From positions 58,430 through 122,429 of the forward strand of contig CAJUNN010000004.1 in NCBI GenBank assembly GCA_910587955.1: a stretch of 64,000 nucleotides of DNA, in the 5' to 3' direction. Position 1 is the stretch's first letter. Every line of letters starts with the position of its first letter. The DNA comes from an uncultured Lachnospiraceae bacterium. GTDB taxonomy: Bacteria; Bacillota; Clostridia; Lachnospirales; Lachnospiraceae. The translations under genes were made by a program, and so were the position numbers. A model generated the notes under the pieces. It saw only the letters and a list, made by a program, of their open reading frames with translations. It made no database searches and was not told where the DNA came from. Shown one piece after another: positions 15,437 through 23,964 of this stretch.

Positions 15437-15590
15437 TTATGCTTCCACAGCTTTCAATGCCTCTTCCAAATCCTGAAGGATATCGTCAATATGTTCTGTC
15501 CCGACGGAAAGGCGGATGGTATTGGGCCGGATCCGGCTCTTCCTGGCCCACAGGAAGCTGCAGGGTTTCAAATTTAAAATCCCGTCTCTC
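15437..15590 (-). pseudogene. O-acetylhomoserine aminocarboxypropyltransferase remnant with large internal deletion
   Basis: Two pieces of one enzyme are fused in different frames. The C-terminal piece (NTIRLSVGTEHIDDILQDLE and EALKAVEA, 15437-15532) is the usual end of MetY-type PLP enzymes. Immediately upstream, in another frame, is FKFETLQLPVGQEEPDPA (about 15530-15585), the usual beginning of the same family. The roughly 400 codons between them, including the PLP lysine, are gone. The gene is therefore dead, while its neighbour cysK is intact. Confidence 0.6.
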
Positions 15591-15635
15591 TCGTAAGTTT
15601 CGTTCCCATGTGGCAATTCCTCATTCTTTCTTTTC

Positions 15636-16568
15636 CTATTCCACAAAAAGCGGTGTGGAATAATAGCGGTCCCCGCTGTCAGGAAGCAGGACCACAATGA
15701 CCTTTCCCTCCTGCTCCGGCCGGCCTGCAATCTGAATCGCCGCGTGGAGCGCTGCACCGGAAGAAATGCCTGTCAGAATGCCTTCTTTCTTTGCCAGCAG
15801 CTTTGCCGCCGCAAACGCATCTTCACTTTCCACCTTGGCGATCCCGTCATATACATTCGTATCCAGCACCTCCGGCACAAAGCCCGCTCCGATTCCCTGG
15901 ATCTTGTGGGGGCCGCTCTTTCCCTCCGATAAAACGGGAGAATCGGCCGGCTCTACCGCTATAATCTTCACCTGGGGATTTTGTTCCTTCAGATATGCCC
16001 CCGCGCCGGTCAGGGTTCCGCCCGTTCCCACGCCTGCCACAAAATAATCCACCGCTCCGTCCGTATCTCTCCAGATCTCCGGCCCTGTAGTCCTCCTGTG
16101 TACAGCCGGGTTGGCCGGGTTGTCAAACTGTCCCGGAATAAAGCTGTCCGGGATCTCTTCGGCCAGCTCTTTTGCTTTGGCAATGGCCCCTGCCATTCCC
16201 TTGGCGCCCTCCGTCAAAACCACTTCCGCCCCGTAAGCCTTCAGGATATTCCTGCGCTCCATGCTCATGGTCTCCGGCATGGTGAGAATGATGCGGTATC
16301 CCTTTACCGCCGCCATAGACGCCAGGCCGATGCCCGTATTGCCCGAGGTAGGCTCAATGATAACCGAGCCTTCCTTCAAAAGCCCCTTTTCCTCTGCGTC
16401 CTCAATCATGGCCTTTGCAACCCGGTCCTTGACGCTGCCTGCCGGATTGAAATACTCCAGCTTGAGCAAGAGCTTTGCCTTCAGTCCCAGAGCCCGCTCC
16501 ACATTTCCCGCCTCCATAAGCGGCGTATTTCCAATTAGTTCCGCGGCGCCCCCGTAAATCTTTTTCAT
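15636..16568 (-). CDS. cysK: Cysteine synthase A (O-acetylserine sulfhydrylase)
   Basis: A 310-residue PLP enzyme making cysteine from O-acetylserine and sulfide. The PLP lysine is in [25 protein letters not shown], the [12 protein letters not shown] phosphate loop and the [11 protein letters not shown] segment are all intact. The start at 16568 (MKKIYGG) is selected because AGGAGGGG lies 6 bases upstream; an earlier in-frame start would place this site inside the gene. It lies upstream of the metY remnant on the same strand, suggesting a former sulfur-assimilation pair. Confidence 0.95.
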   Translation of the reverse strand: MKKIYGGAAELIGNTPLMEAGNVERALGLKAKLLLKLEYFNPAGSVKDRVAKAMIEDAEEKGLLKEGSVIIEPTSGNTGIGLASMAAVKGYRIILTMPETMSMERRNILKAYGAEVVLTEGAKGMAGAIAKAKELAEEIPDSFIPGQFDNPANPAVHRRTTGPEIWRDTDGAVDYFVAGVGTGGTLTGAGAYLKEQNPQVKIIAVEPADSPVLSEGKSGPHKIQGIGAGFVPEVLDTNVYDGIAKVESEDAFAAAKLLAKKEGILTGISSGAALHAAIQIAGRPEQEGKVIVVLLPDSGDRYYSTPLFVE

Positions 16569-16610
16569 AACCGACCCCTCCTGTTCCGTCTTCTTAAACA
16601 CACTTTGATC

Positions 16611-16982
16611 TTATTTCCCCTCTGCCATTTCCGGGAGCGTCGCCGCCATAGTGGTAGCAACAGCCAGCTCCGGCTGGGTCACATCCACTCTGGCATACTG
16701 CACCGTAACGGGAGCTTCACACTCCAGCACGGCCGCATAGCCCACTCCTCTGGGGATTCCTTCCCCGTCCTCATTCTTCAAGTCATAGGTGTGGAAATGA
16801 ATGGTGCGCTCTGCCGGAACTTCCAGAAGAAAGCCCTCCATCTTATCCCGGTCCTCAAAATACAGTGTCATGCGGACCTGTACCGGCTCCGGGTTTGTAT
16901 TTAAAATACTGATAGCCTCATGTCCCAGGTATTCCCCCTGGTCCTTCACCGGCCAGAAACAGTCAGGAATATAATATTTCAT
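16611..16982 (-). CDS. Sensory rhodopsin transducer (ASRT) family protein
   Basis: A 123-residue single-domain protein matching the Anabaena sensory rhodopsin transducer family: IPDCFWPVKD at the N-terminus, HEAISILNTNPEPVQVRMTL, the YFEDRDK segment, HTYDLKNEDGEGIPRGVGYA and VQYARVDVTQPELAVATTMA. In cyanobacteria the protein is a tetrameric beta sandwich partner of a photoreceptor; in Firmicutes without rhodopsins it is found beside sugar-catabolism genes, where a carbohydrate-binding role has been suspected. The gene starts 3 bases after the aldo/keto reductase stop, so the two are co-transcribed. Confidence 0.75.
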   Translation of the reverse strand: MKYYIPDCFWPVKDQGEYLGHEAISILNTNPEPVQVRMTLYFEDRDKMEGFLLEVPAERTIHFHTYDLKNEDGEGIPRGVGYAAVLECEAPVTVQYARVDVTQPELAVATTMAATLPEMAEGK

Positions 16983-16985
16983 ATG

Positions 16986-17960
16986 CTAATCCTCCAACAG
17001 CCATTGATAATCTTCATCCGTAAACGAAACGTCCAGAGTTCCGCAGGCATCCGTGATATGCTCCGTGGAAGTAGAACCGTACAGCGGCACGCAGGCAAAG
17101 GGCTGATGGAAGAAATATCCCAGCACCACCTGGGTCACGGAACATTCGTAACGCTCCCTAAGTTCCTTCACTTTCCGGGCTACCTTCACATTCCCCGGCG
17201 TATAGTAGGGATTTTCCAGAACGCCCTCTTCTCCCTTGGAATCAAAGCGGTGGAAGAAGCCGCTGCAGTTTCCCATATACGGCATCGCCATGTTTTCCGG
17301 GTTATCCTTATGGTACGCAAAGGCTTCTCCCCGCGTATAACCCAGGGTATCATCCTCCAGGGGATTCATATATTTCATGCCCAGATTCATCAAACTCTGA
17401 TCCGCCGCAAATCCCCGGTATCCCTTCTCCCTGCAGTAAGCGTCCGCCGCCTTCATGCGGTCCGCGTCCCAGTTGGAGCAGCCGTAATAGCGGATCTTTC
17501 CGGCCTTTACAAAACGCTCCATGGTCTCAATCTCTTCCTCCACGGACTGTTCCCGGTTGTCCCGGTGGTAGAAATAGAGATCAATGCAGTCCGTGCGCAG
17601 CTTCTTCAAAGAGCCGTCCAAATCTGCCTCCATATCCGCAGGCGTCATGCGGCTCTTATGAAGATCCGGATGGGGTACGGTCATATCGGGATGGCCGCCT
17701 TTTGTCATCAGCACTATCTGGTTTCTCTTCTTACTGCGCGCCAGCCAGTCACCCAGCACCCGCTCTGCCCTGGCTTTCTCTCCCGGCACCCAGTCCGAAT
17801 AGACGTGGGCGCAGTCAATCAGGTTTCCTCCCTGGTCCAGATAAGTGTCAAAAATCCGGTCCGCGTCCGCGCCGTCCCAGCGCAGTCCCGCGTCCACGGT
17901 TCCCAAGCCGATGGGGTATACAAAGAGTTCCGTGCCGGGAATTAAAATTCGTTTTTCCAT
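16986..17960 (-). CDS. Aldo/keto reductase
   Basis: A 324-residue NAD(P)H-dependent oxidoreductase with the TIM-barrel AKR fold. The catalytic tetrad is visible: Asp in NLIDCAHVYSDW, its Tyr, Lys in VLMTKGGHPD, and His in DLYFYHRDN; YYGCSNWDADRMKAA and LGYFFHQPFACVPLYGSTST are also family blocks. The gene is preceded by a hairpin repeat whose end supplies the AGGAG ribosome binding site, and followed closely by the ASRT-family gene. It lies next to the rhamnose isomerase gene, so a role in handling lactaldehyde or a related aldehyde is possible but not shown. Confidence 0.9.
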   Translation of the reverse strand: MEKRILIPGTELFVYPIGLGTVDAGLRWDGADADRIFDTYLDQGGNLIDCAHVYSDWVPGEKARAERVLGDWLARSKKRNQIVLMTKGGHPDMTVPHPDLHKSRMTPADMEADLDGSLKKLRTDCIDLYFYHRDNREQSVEEEIETMERFVKAGKIRYYGCSNWDADRMKAADAYCREKGYRGFAADQSLMNLGMKYMNPLEDDTLGYTRGEAFAYHKDNPENMAMPYMGNCSGFFHRFDSKGEEGVLENPYYTPGNVKVARKVKELRERYECSVTQVVLGYFFHQPFACVPLYGSTSTEHITDACGTLDVSFTDEDYQWLLED

Positions 17961-17970
17961 ACTTGGTCTC

Positions 17971-18098
17971 CTATTCCAGTACCGCAGATTTCCTACCAGC
18001 CCCCTTCCTTAGAAGGATTTCCGAACGCAAAAACATGCGTCTGTAAATCCTTCTGGGGCTGTCCGGTAATCTGCTGTTTTGATTCCAGTTCCGCATCC
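17971..18098. repeat. Long structured hairpin repeat (copy A)
   Basis: The interval between the aldo/keto reductase and rhamnose isomerase genes folds into one long hairpin: GCAGATT/AATCTGC (17984-17990 with 18068-18074), CAGCCCC/GGGGCTG (17997-18003 with 18055-18061), AGAAGGATTT/AAATCCTTCT (18011-18020 with 18045-18054) and ACGCA/TGCGT (18025-18029 with 18036-18040). On the minus strand it is flanked by direct repeats GCGGAACTGGAAT and GCGGTACTGGAAT. The downstream repeat runs straight into AGGAG, the ribosome binding site of the reductase gene. Related copies are at 14453 and 38588. Confidence 0.65.
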
Positions 18099-18099
18099 T

Positions 18100-19326
18100 C
18101 TATAATACTTTTTCCAGCCAGTCCGCGCCGGGTACGTTATTCATCTCGCAAAACTGCTCCCACACCAGACCGAAGGGAAGGGTCTTCTCCTCCTCGCTGT
18201 ACACCAGGCGGCGCACCAGATCGTCTGTCTCCTCGTATTCCCGAAGCTGCTTCGTGGGCTCCAGCAGCGCGTACAGGATGGCTTTCTTCACGCTGCGCGC
18301 TCCGAGGGCCTGGGCGGCAATGCGGTTGATGGATCCGTCAAAGTAATCCGTGCCGATGTGTACCTTGTCAAAGGCATTCTGCCGCTTAATCTCCAGCATA
18401 ACTTCCTTGAGCTCATCGTCCAAGGTCACCACGTGATCGCTGTCCCAGCGCACCCCCCGGCTCACATGAAGCTGCACATGGCGGCCAAAGACCAGATAGC
18501 TGGAAAGCTTGGCAGACACTACTTCCGTGGGATGGAAATGTCCCATGTCCATACACACGATACAGTTGTTGCGGATAGCCGCGTAGTTGGAATAGAACTC
18601 ATGGGAGCCCACCGTATAGCTCTCCAGGCCTAAGCCGAACAGTTTGCTCTCGAAAGAATCCATGGTATAATTCCAGTCAATCGTTTCTTTCAGTATCTCG
18701 TCCATGCTTTCCATCAGAAGCTCCCGGTGCCTCAGCTTGTCGATGGTGTAATCCTTGTAGCCGTCGGGAATCCAGTGGTTGTCTACACATACCTGTCCCA
18801 GCTCCCGGCCGAAATACTCGCTGATTTTACGGCATCTCTTTCCATGCTCCACCCAGAATGCCCGGACAGCCGGGTCATAGCTGGACAGGGTAAAATTACT
18901 CTCCGCCTTGTCATGGCTGAAATAGGTAGGATTAAAATCCAGTCCCAGCCCATGCTCTCTGGCATACTCCACCCAGAAAGCGAAATTTTCCGGGGTAATG
19001 GCATCCCTGTCTACAAATTTTCCGAAATTGTCCAGATAAACCGCGTGAAGAGCCAGCTTGTTCTTTCCGGGAACCACACTTAAAGCTTTGGTGAGATTGG
19101 CCATAAACTCTTCCCTGCCGCGGGCTTTGCTGGGATCGTTTCCCGTAGCCTGGATGCCGCCGGAAAGTCCCCGATCCGGATTCTCAAAGCCGGACAGATC
19201 ATCAATCTGCCAGCAGTGGATGCTGACCGGAATCTCATTCAGCAGTTTCAGGGCCTCATCCGTATCTACGCCTCTCCCGGCGTAAATCTCTTTTGCAATC
19301 CTATAATTCTGTTCTGTCGTACTCAT
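18100..19326 (-). CDS. rhaA: L-rhamnose isomerase
   Basis: A 408-residue metal-dependent isomerase converting L-rhamnose to L-rhamnulose. The match runs over the whole protein: SIHCWQIDDLSGFENPD, GGIQATGNDPSKARGREEF, LDFNPTYFSHDKAESNFTLS, VDNHWIPDGYKDYTIDKLRH, CMDMGHFHPTEVVSAKLSS, VHIGTDYFDGSINRI, including the His and Asp metal ligands. The start at 19326 (MSTTEQNY) follows AAGGAGGT by 10 bases; the open frame extends 45 codons further upstream but without family similarity. The first step of rhamnose use is here and the second (rhaB) is at 13004-14425. Confidence 0.93.
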   Translation of the reverse strand: MSTTEQNYRIAKEIYAGRGVDTDEALKLLNEIPVSIHCWQIDDLSGFENPDRGLSGGIQATGNDPSKARGREEFMANLTKALSVVPGKNKLALHAVYLDNFGKFVDRDAITPENFAFWVEYAREHGLGLDFNPTYFSHDKAESNFTLSSYDPAVRAFWVEHGKRCRKISEYFGRELGQVCVDNHWIPDGYKDYTIDKLRHRELLMESMDEILKETIDWNYTMDSFESKLFGLGLESYTVGSHEFYSNYAAIRNNCIVCMDMGHFHPTEVVSAKLSSYLVFGRHVQLHVSRGVRWDSDHVVTLDDELKEVMLEIKRQNAFDKVHIGTDYFDGSINRIAAQALGARSVKKAILYALLEPTKQLREYEETDDLVRRLVYSEEEKTLPFGLVWEQFCEMNNVPGADWLEKVL

Positions 19327-19504
19327 GCTGCCGCTTACCTCCTTGCCCTTTTGTCGTTCTTCTCTGTGCTTCATGTTTTCTTTTACCAAACGGAAGAAAC
19401 ATTTGAATGCCGGACGCTTCCGCTCTATTTCCAGAATAGCGCTTATGGCACCGGAAGTCAAGCGCAGAAGAAACGGCGCAAGGAGAAGCAGTCTGCAAAA
19501 GAAA

Positions 19505-19539
19505 CCGCCCCGCAGAAACTTTTCGTCTCTGCGGGGCGG
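19505..19539 (-). terminator. Intrinsic terminator of nifJ
   Basis: CCGCCCCGCAGA (19505-19516) pairs perfectly with TCTGCGGGGCGG (19528-19539); on the minus strand it is followed by TTTCTTTT. It lies about 30 bases beyond the nifJ stop codon. Confidence 0.85.
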
Positions 19540-19571
19540 CAGCTATTTCCTATTTTATTCTCTTCTGCCTC

Positions 19572-22500
19572 TTACTCGGCCTTGTAGAGATCGCCCAGCT
19601 TTTTCAGATACTCGTATCTGGCCTTAGCGGTGCTCTCAGCCTTGTCAAAGAGCTGTGCAGCTCTTTCCGGATTGGCACGCTTCAGAGCATTGTAGCGCAC
19701 CTCGCCGTCCAGGAACTCTTTGTAGTCGCCTGTGGGCTCTTTGCTGTCCAGGGTGAAGGCATCCTTGCCCTCTGCCGCTGCTGCAGGATTGAAGCGGAAG
19801 CAGTGCCAGTATCCGGCCTTTACAGCCAGCTCTTCCTCGGTCTGGGCCTTGCTCATGCCCTTCTTAATACCGTGGTTGATACAGGGAGCATAAGCGATAA
19901 TCAGGGACGGTCCCGGATAAGCCTCTGCCTCTGCAATAGCCTTCACGCACTGGTTGAAATCTGCACCCATAGCAATCTGCGCCACGTACACATATCCGTA
20001 GCTCATAGCGATGGAAGCCAGATCTTTCTTCTTCACTTCCTTGCCGGCTGCCGCGAACTGTGCAATAGCTCCGGTGGGAGTTGCCTTGGAGGACTGTCCG
20101 CCCGTGTTGGAGTAAACCTCTGTATCAAATACCATAACGTTCACATCCTGCCCGCTTGCCAGCACATGGTCTACGCCGCCGAAGCCGATATCGTATGCCC
20201 AGCCGTCGCCGCCGAAGATCCACTGGGATTTCTTCGCCAGGAAATCTTTGTCTTTCAGGATCTCCTTGCCGGCCTCGCATCCGCAGGCTTCCAGAGCCGC
20301 TACCAGCTTATCTGTCGCCGCGCCGTTTGCAGCTCCTACGCTGTAGGTATCCAGCCACTCCTGAGCTGCTGCCTTTACGTCGTCTCCTGCCTTCTCCATA
20401 AGGGCCTCAACCTTTGCTTTCAGGCCGTCCCGGATGGCGCGCTGCGCCAGGCTCATGCCGTAGCCGAACTCTGCCGCATCCTCAAACAGGGAGTTGGACC
20501 ATGCAGGACCGTGTCCCTTCTGGTTTACGGTATACGGAGTGGACGGTGAGGAGTTGCCCCAGATAGAGGAACATCCCGTCGCATTTGCAATATACATTCT
20601 GTCGCCGAAGAGCTGGGTAATCAGCTTCGCATAGGGAGTCTCGCCGCAGCCCGCGCATGCTCCGGAGAACTCAAGGAGCGGGGTCTTGAACTGGCTTCCC
20701 TTTACGGTAGCCTCTTTGAATTTGGCAATCACATCTGCCTTCTCCGGCAGGGTAACAGCGTAATCGAAACTCTTCTGGCAATCCTGGTTGGCTTCCATAT
20801 TTTCCATTACAAGGGCTTTCGCACCCTTCTTGCCCGGGCAGACATTTGCGCAGGAACCGCAGCCCGTACAGTCAAAGGCGGAAATGGTTATGGCAAACTT
20901 GTACTCCGGCATTCCGGTCATATCCAGCATCTTGGTTCCCTCGGGAGCTGCCGAAGCCTCCTCGGCCGTCATGGCAACGGGACGGATAACCGCATGGGGG
21001 CAGACATACGCACATCTGTTGCACTGGATACAGTTCTCCGGCTGCCATACAGGGATATCTACCGCAATGCCGCGCTTCTCGTAAGCGGAGGAGCCGCTGG
21101 GCGTTGTGCCGTCCACATAATCCTTAAACGCGGATACAGGCAGGTTGTTGCCCTCCTGGGCGTTGACTTTGGACTGGATATTGTTGACGAAATCCACAAC
21201 ATCCGTCCGTCCGCCTTCTGCATGGGTAAAGGACAGGCCTTCATCCGCCGCAGATTTCCAGCTCTCGGGTACCTGAATCTCCACCACCTGCTTTGCTCCG
21301 GCATCGATGGCGTCGTAATTCATCTGAACGATAGCATCGCCCTTTCTTCCGTAGGTTGCCTTTGCGGCAGCTTTCATCAGCTCAATGGCCTGCTCCTCCG
21401 GAATGATATTGGCAAGCTTAAAGAAGGCAGACTGCAGAACGGTGTTGATACGTCCGCCCAGTCCGATTTCCTTGCCGATCTTAATACCGTCGATAACATA
21501 GAACTTGATGTTATGGTTTGCGATAAAGCTCTTTACCTGTCCGGGCAGGTGCTTCTCAATGCCTTCCATATCCCAGGGGCAGTTCAGAAGGAAGGTTCCT
21601 CCGTCCACCAGCTCCTGCACCATATTGTACTTGCGCACGTAGGAAGGATTGTGGCAGGCTACGAAATTCGCCTTGCGGATCAGGTATGTAGACTTGATCG
21701 GGCTCTTTCCGAAGCGCAGGTGGGACATCGTCACGCCGCCGGACTTCTTGGAATCGTAGTCAAAATATGCCTGGGCATACATATCGGTGTTGTCTCCGAT
21801 GATCTTGATGGAGTTCTTGTTCGCGCCGACGGTACCGTCTGCACCCAGACCCCAGAACTTGCAGTTGATGGTTCCCTCGGGCGTGGTTACCAGGGCAGCG
21901 CCCGAATCCAGGGAAAGTCCTGTCACATCATCCACAATACCGATGGTGAATTTCTGTTTGTCTGCATTCTTATATACGGCAACGATCTGCGCCGGAGTGG
22001 TATCCTTGGAACCAAGGCCGTAGCGTCCGGTGAAGACGGGGGTATCGTTAAACTTGGTACCCTTCAGGGCTGCCACAACATCCAGATACAAGGGCTCGCC
22101 CAGAGCGCCCGGCTCTTTCGTTCTGTCCAGAACGCTGATCTTCTTCACGGTCTCGGGAATTGCAGCAACCAGAGCCTCCGCACAGAACGGACGGTACAGG
22201 CGCACTTTCACAACGCCCACCTTCTCGCCTGCTGCCAGCAGATAGTCGATGGTTTCCTCAATGGTATCGCAAACGGAACCCATTGCTATGATCACATGCT
22301 CGGCATCCGCCGCACCATAGTAATTGAACAGCTTGTAATTGGTTCCGATTTTCGCATTTACTTTATCCATGTACTCCTGTACTACAGCCGGAAGGGCATC
22401 GTAGTAGGGGTTGCATGCTTCTCTTGCCTGGAAGAAGATATCCGGGTTCTGAGCGGATCCTCTCTGGCAGGGATGGTTGGGATTCAGGGCATTTCTGCGG

Positions 22501-23108
22501 AAAGCATCGATGGCTTCCATGTCAACCATATCCTTCAGATCTTCGTAATCCCAGGTTTCAATCTTCTGAATCTCATGGGAGGTACGGAAACCGTCAAAGA
22601 AATTGATAAAGGGAATCTTGCCCTTGATGGCTGCGCAGTGGGCAACCGGAGTCAGGTCCATAACTTCCTGTACGCTGGACTCGCAGAGCATGGCAGCGCC
22701 CGTCTGACGGCATGCGTACACATCCGAATGATCTCCGAAGATGGACAGTGCATGGCTTGCCAGAGCACGTGCAGATACATTGAACACACCGGGAAGCTGC
22801 TCACCCGCTACCTTATACAGGTTGGGGATCATCAGAAGCAGTCCCTGGGAAGCAGTAAAGGTGGTAGTCAGCGCACCCGCTGCCAGAGAACCGTGTACGG
22901 CTCCCGCCGCTCCGGCCTCAGACTGCATCTCAGTCACCTGAACCGTCTGCCCGAAGATATTGGTTCTTCCCTGTGTCGCCCATTCATCTGTAGCCTCTGC
23001 CATGACAGATGAAGGTGTGATAGGATAGATCGCAGCAACATCAGAATACGCATAAGACGCGTGAGCTGCTGCATGATTACCATCCATGGTCTTCATTTTT
23101 CTAGCCAT
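19572..23108 (-). CDS. nifJ: Pyruvate:ferredoxin (flavodoxin) oxidoreductase
   Basis: A 1178-residue single-chain PFOR that turns pyruvate and CoA into acetyl-CoA, CO2 and reduced ferredoxin, central to clostridial fermentation. Order: domain I (DGNHAAAHASYAYSDVAAIY with PITPSS), domain II, CoA and gamma domains, an inserted 2x[4Fe-4S] ferredoxin domain (CIQCNRCAYVCPHAVIRP and CTGCGSCANVCPG near residues 695-760), then the TPP domain with CAGCGETPYAKL, GCSSIWG, GDGWAYDIGFGG and NTGGQSS. ATG 23108 has AAGGAGGAG upstream. It stands alone, with its own terminator and an intergenic repeat upstream. Confidence 0.97.
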   Translation of the reverse strand: MARKMKTMDGNHAAAHASYAYSDVAAIYPITPSSVMAEATDEWATQGRTNIFGQTVQVTEMQSEAGAAGAVHGSLAAGALTTTFTASQGLLLMIPNLYKVAGEQLPGVFNVSARALASHALSIFGDHSDVYACRQTGAAMLCESSVQEVMDLTPVAHCAAIKGKIPFINFFDGFRTSHEIQKIETWDYEDLKDMVDMEAIDAFRRNALNPNHPCQRGSAQNPDIFFQAREACNPYYDALPAVVQEYMDKVNAKIGTNYKLFNYYGAADAEHVIIAMGSVCDTIEETIDYLLAAGEKVGVVKVRLYRPFCAEALVAAIPETVKKISVLDRTKEPGALGEPLYLDVVAALKGTKFNDTPVFTGRYGLGSKDTTPAQIVAVYKNADKQKFTIGIVDDVTGLSLDSGAALVTTPEGTINCKFWGLGADGTVGANKNSIKIIGDNTDMYAQAYFDYDSKKSGGVTMSHLRFGKSPIKSTYLIRKANFVACHNPSYVRKYNMVQELVDGGTFLLNCPWDMEGIEKHLPGQVKSFIANHNIKFYVIDGIKIGKEIGLGGRINTVLQSAFFKLANIIPEEQAIELMKAAAKATYGRKGDAIVQMNYDAIDAGAKQVVEIQVPESWKSAADEGLSFTHAEGGRTDVVDFVNNIQSKVNAQEGNNLPVSAFKDYVDGTTPSGSSAYEKRGIAVDIPVWQPENCIQCNRCAYVCPHAVIRPVAMTAEEASAAPEGTKMLDMTGMPEYKFAITISAFDCTGCGSCANVCPGKKGAKALVMENMEANQDCQKSFDYAVTLPEKADVIAKFKEATVKGSQFKTPLLEFSGACAGCGETPYAKLITQLFGDRMYIANATGCSSIWGNSSPSTPYTVNQKGHGPAWSNSLFEDAAEFGYGMSLAQRAIRDGLKAKVEALMEKAGDDVKAAAQEWLDTYSVGAANGAATDKLVAALEACGCEAGKEILKDKDFLAKKSQWIFGGDGWAYDIGFGGVDHVLASGQDVNVMVFDTEVYSNTGGQSSKATPTGAIAQFAAAGKEVKKKDLASIAMSYGYVYVAQIAMGADFNQCVKAIAEAEAYPGPSLIIAYAPCINHGIKKGMSKAQTEEELAVKAGYWHCFRFNPAAAAEGKDAFTLDSKEPTGDYKEFLDGEVRYNALKRANPERAAQLFDKAESTAKARYEYLKKLGDLYKAE

Positions 23109-23225
23109 TTTTTCTCCTCCTTATTATCTAGCCTTTTACGGCAATTTCATACATTCATACGCAATCCATTGTAACATATTCCCTGGAGATTGTCCATTTC
23201 AATGTTGTACTTTTTAACGTACACA

Positions 23226-23395
23226 GCTCCCTCAAAACCGAAGCCGGGCGGCAAATCGTGCCCGCAGGAATTTGCCGCCCGGCTTCGGCTCTGAGGGAGC
23301 GCCACGATATGAGCAAAAATGAGCTGCGAAACAGCGGAGAGCGCCAAGGGCGCGATTTTGCGAATGCGCGCGTGCTGAGCGTCCGCCCTAAAAAT
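23226..23395. repeat. Intergenic repeat with a 30-bp hairpin
   Basis: The region upstream of nifJ (443 bases to the next gene) contains arms 23226-23256 and 23270-23300 (GCTCCCTCA ... CCGAAGCCGGGCGGCAAAT and its complement) that pair almost perfectly. It continues into a GC-rich stretch to about 23395 with inner palindromes such as GGCGCTCTCC/GGAGAGCGCC and GCGCGATTTTGCGAATGCGC. From memory, this stretch resembles a dispersed repeat common in Lachnospiraceae genomes. No gene is supported in it. To its right, an AT-rich part (23396-23552) holds the start signals of the next gene. Confidence 0.5.
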
Positions 23396-23552
23396 CTTCT
23401 TACTTATTATACATTTTTACATTTTTCCAAATATTTTACATCTTTCCCCTTGATTTTCCATTTTTTTCATGTTACAATGTATCCGAAACAATCTGATTAT
23501 CTGGCAATTCGCCGTGAATCCCTTTGCTCAAATGAGAAAGGAGGTTTTTCAA

Positions 23553-23792
23553 ATGAACATCATAAGTTATCTGCATCCAGGCGCAGATTCCCCGGCCCAG
23601 GCTTTGATCCGGGAGCAGGGAATCGCGGAAGGGAAGGCAGCGTGCATCCTTGAAACCTTATCCGACTACGGTTCCATTCCTCTGGGAGTCCAGGAGCGTA
23701 TTCTGAAACAGACCAGCTTCTTCCAGCTGGATCGCTGGTTCCTGCTGGCCCGCCAGGTCCGTTCCGTAGAAGAATTCACCAACCGAATGTGA
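23553..23792 (+). CDS. Short protein resembling the C-terminus of Rpn-type nuclease/transposase proteins
   Basis: A 79-residue protein starting at ATG 23553 with AAGGAGG 8 bases upstream. The part AEGKAACILETLSDYGSIPLGV, followed by QERILKQTSFFQLDRWFLLA and ending RQVRSVEEF, resembles the conserved C-terminal tail of recombination-promoting (Rpn, PD-(D/E)XK) proteins, but the nuclease domain is missing. It could be a naturally short family (the good ribosome binding site argues for expression) or a decayed gene. Confidence 0.5.
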   Translation: MNIISYLHPGADSPAQALIREQGIAEGKAACILETLSDYGSIPLGVQERILKQTSFFQLDRWFLLARQVRSVEEFTNRM

Positions 23793-23920
23793 GATCAATC
23801 CGGCTGTAAATGCTTTTTGCTTCCCAAATACCTTTTCCACCAACGATCCCCTTTTTCTCTGCCCGCCCGCAGCTGTCCGGGCCGCTTCAAAAAGTTTCTT
23901 ATGCAAAAGGCATTTTGCAC

Positions 23921-23951
23921 AACAGGCCGCTGCATAACGCAGCGGCCTGTT
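23921..23951. terminator. Bidirectional terminator between convergent genes
   Basis: ACAGGCCGCTGC pairs with GCAGCGGCCTGT around ATAAC, followed on the plus strand by TTCTT. It lies 14 bases from the dnaJ stop and serves the convergent 79-residue gene, and possibly dnaJ as well. Confidence 0.7.
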
Positions 23952-23964
23952 TCTTAAGTCGGCC

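Noticed and set aside
20994..23012. A 672-codon open frame on the plus strand opposite nifJ
   Set aside because: It is entirely antisense to the well-supported nifJ gene, has no ribosome binding site and no recognisable domain; it reflects the codon bias of the opposite strand.
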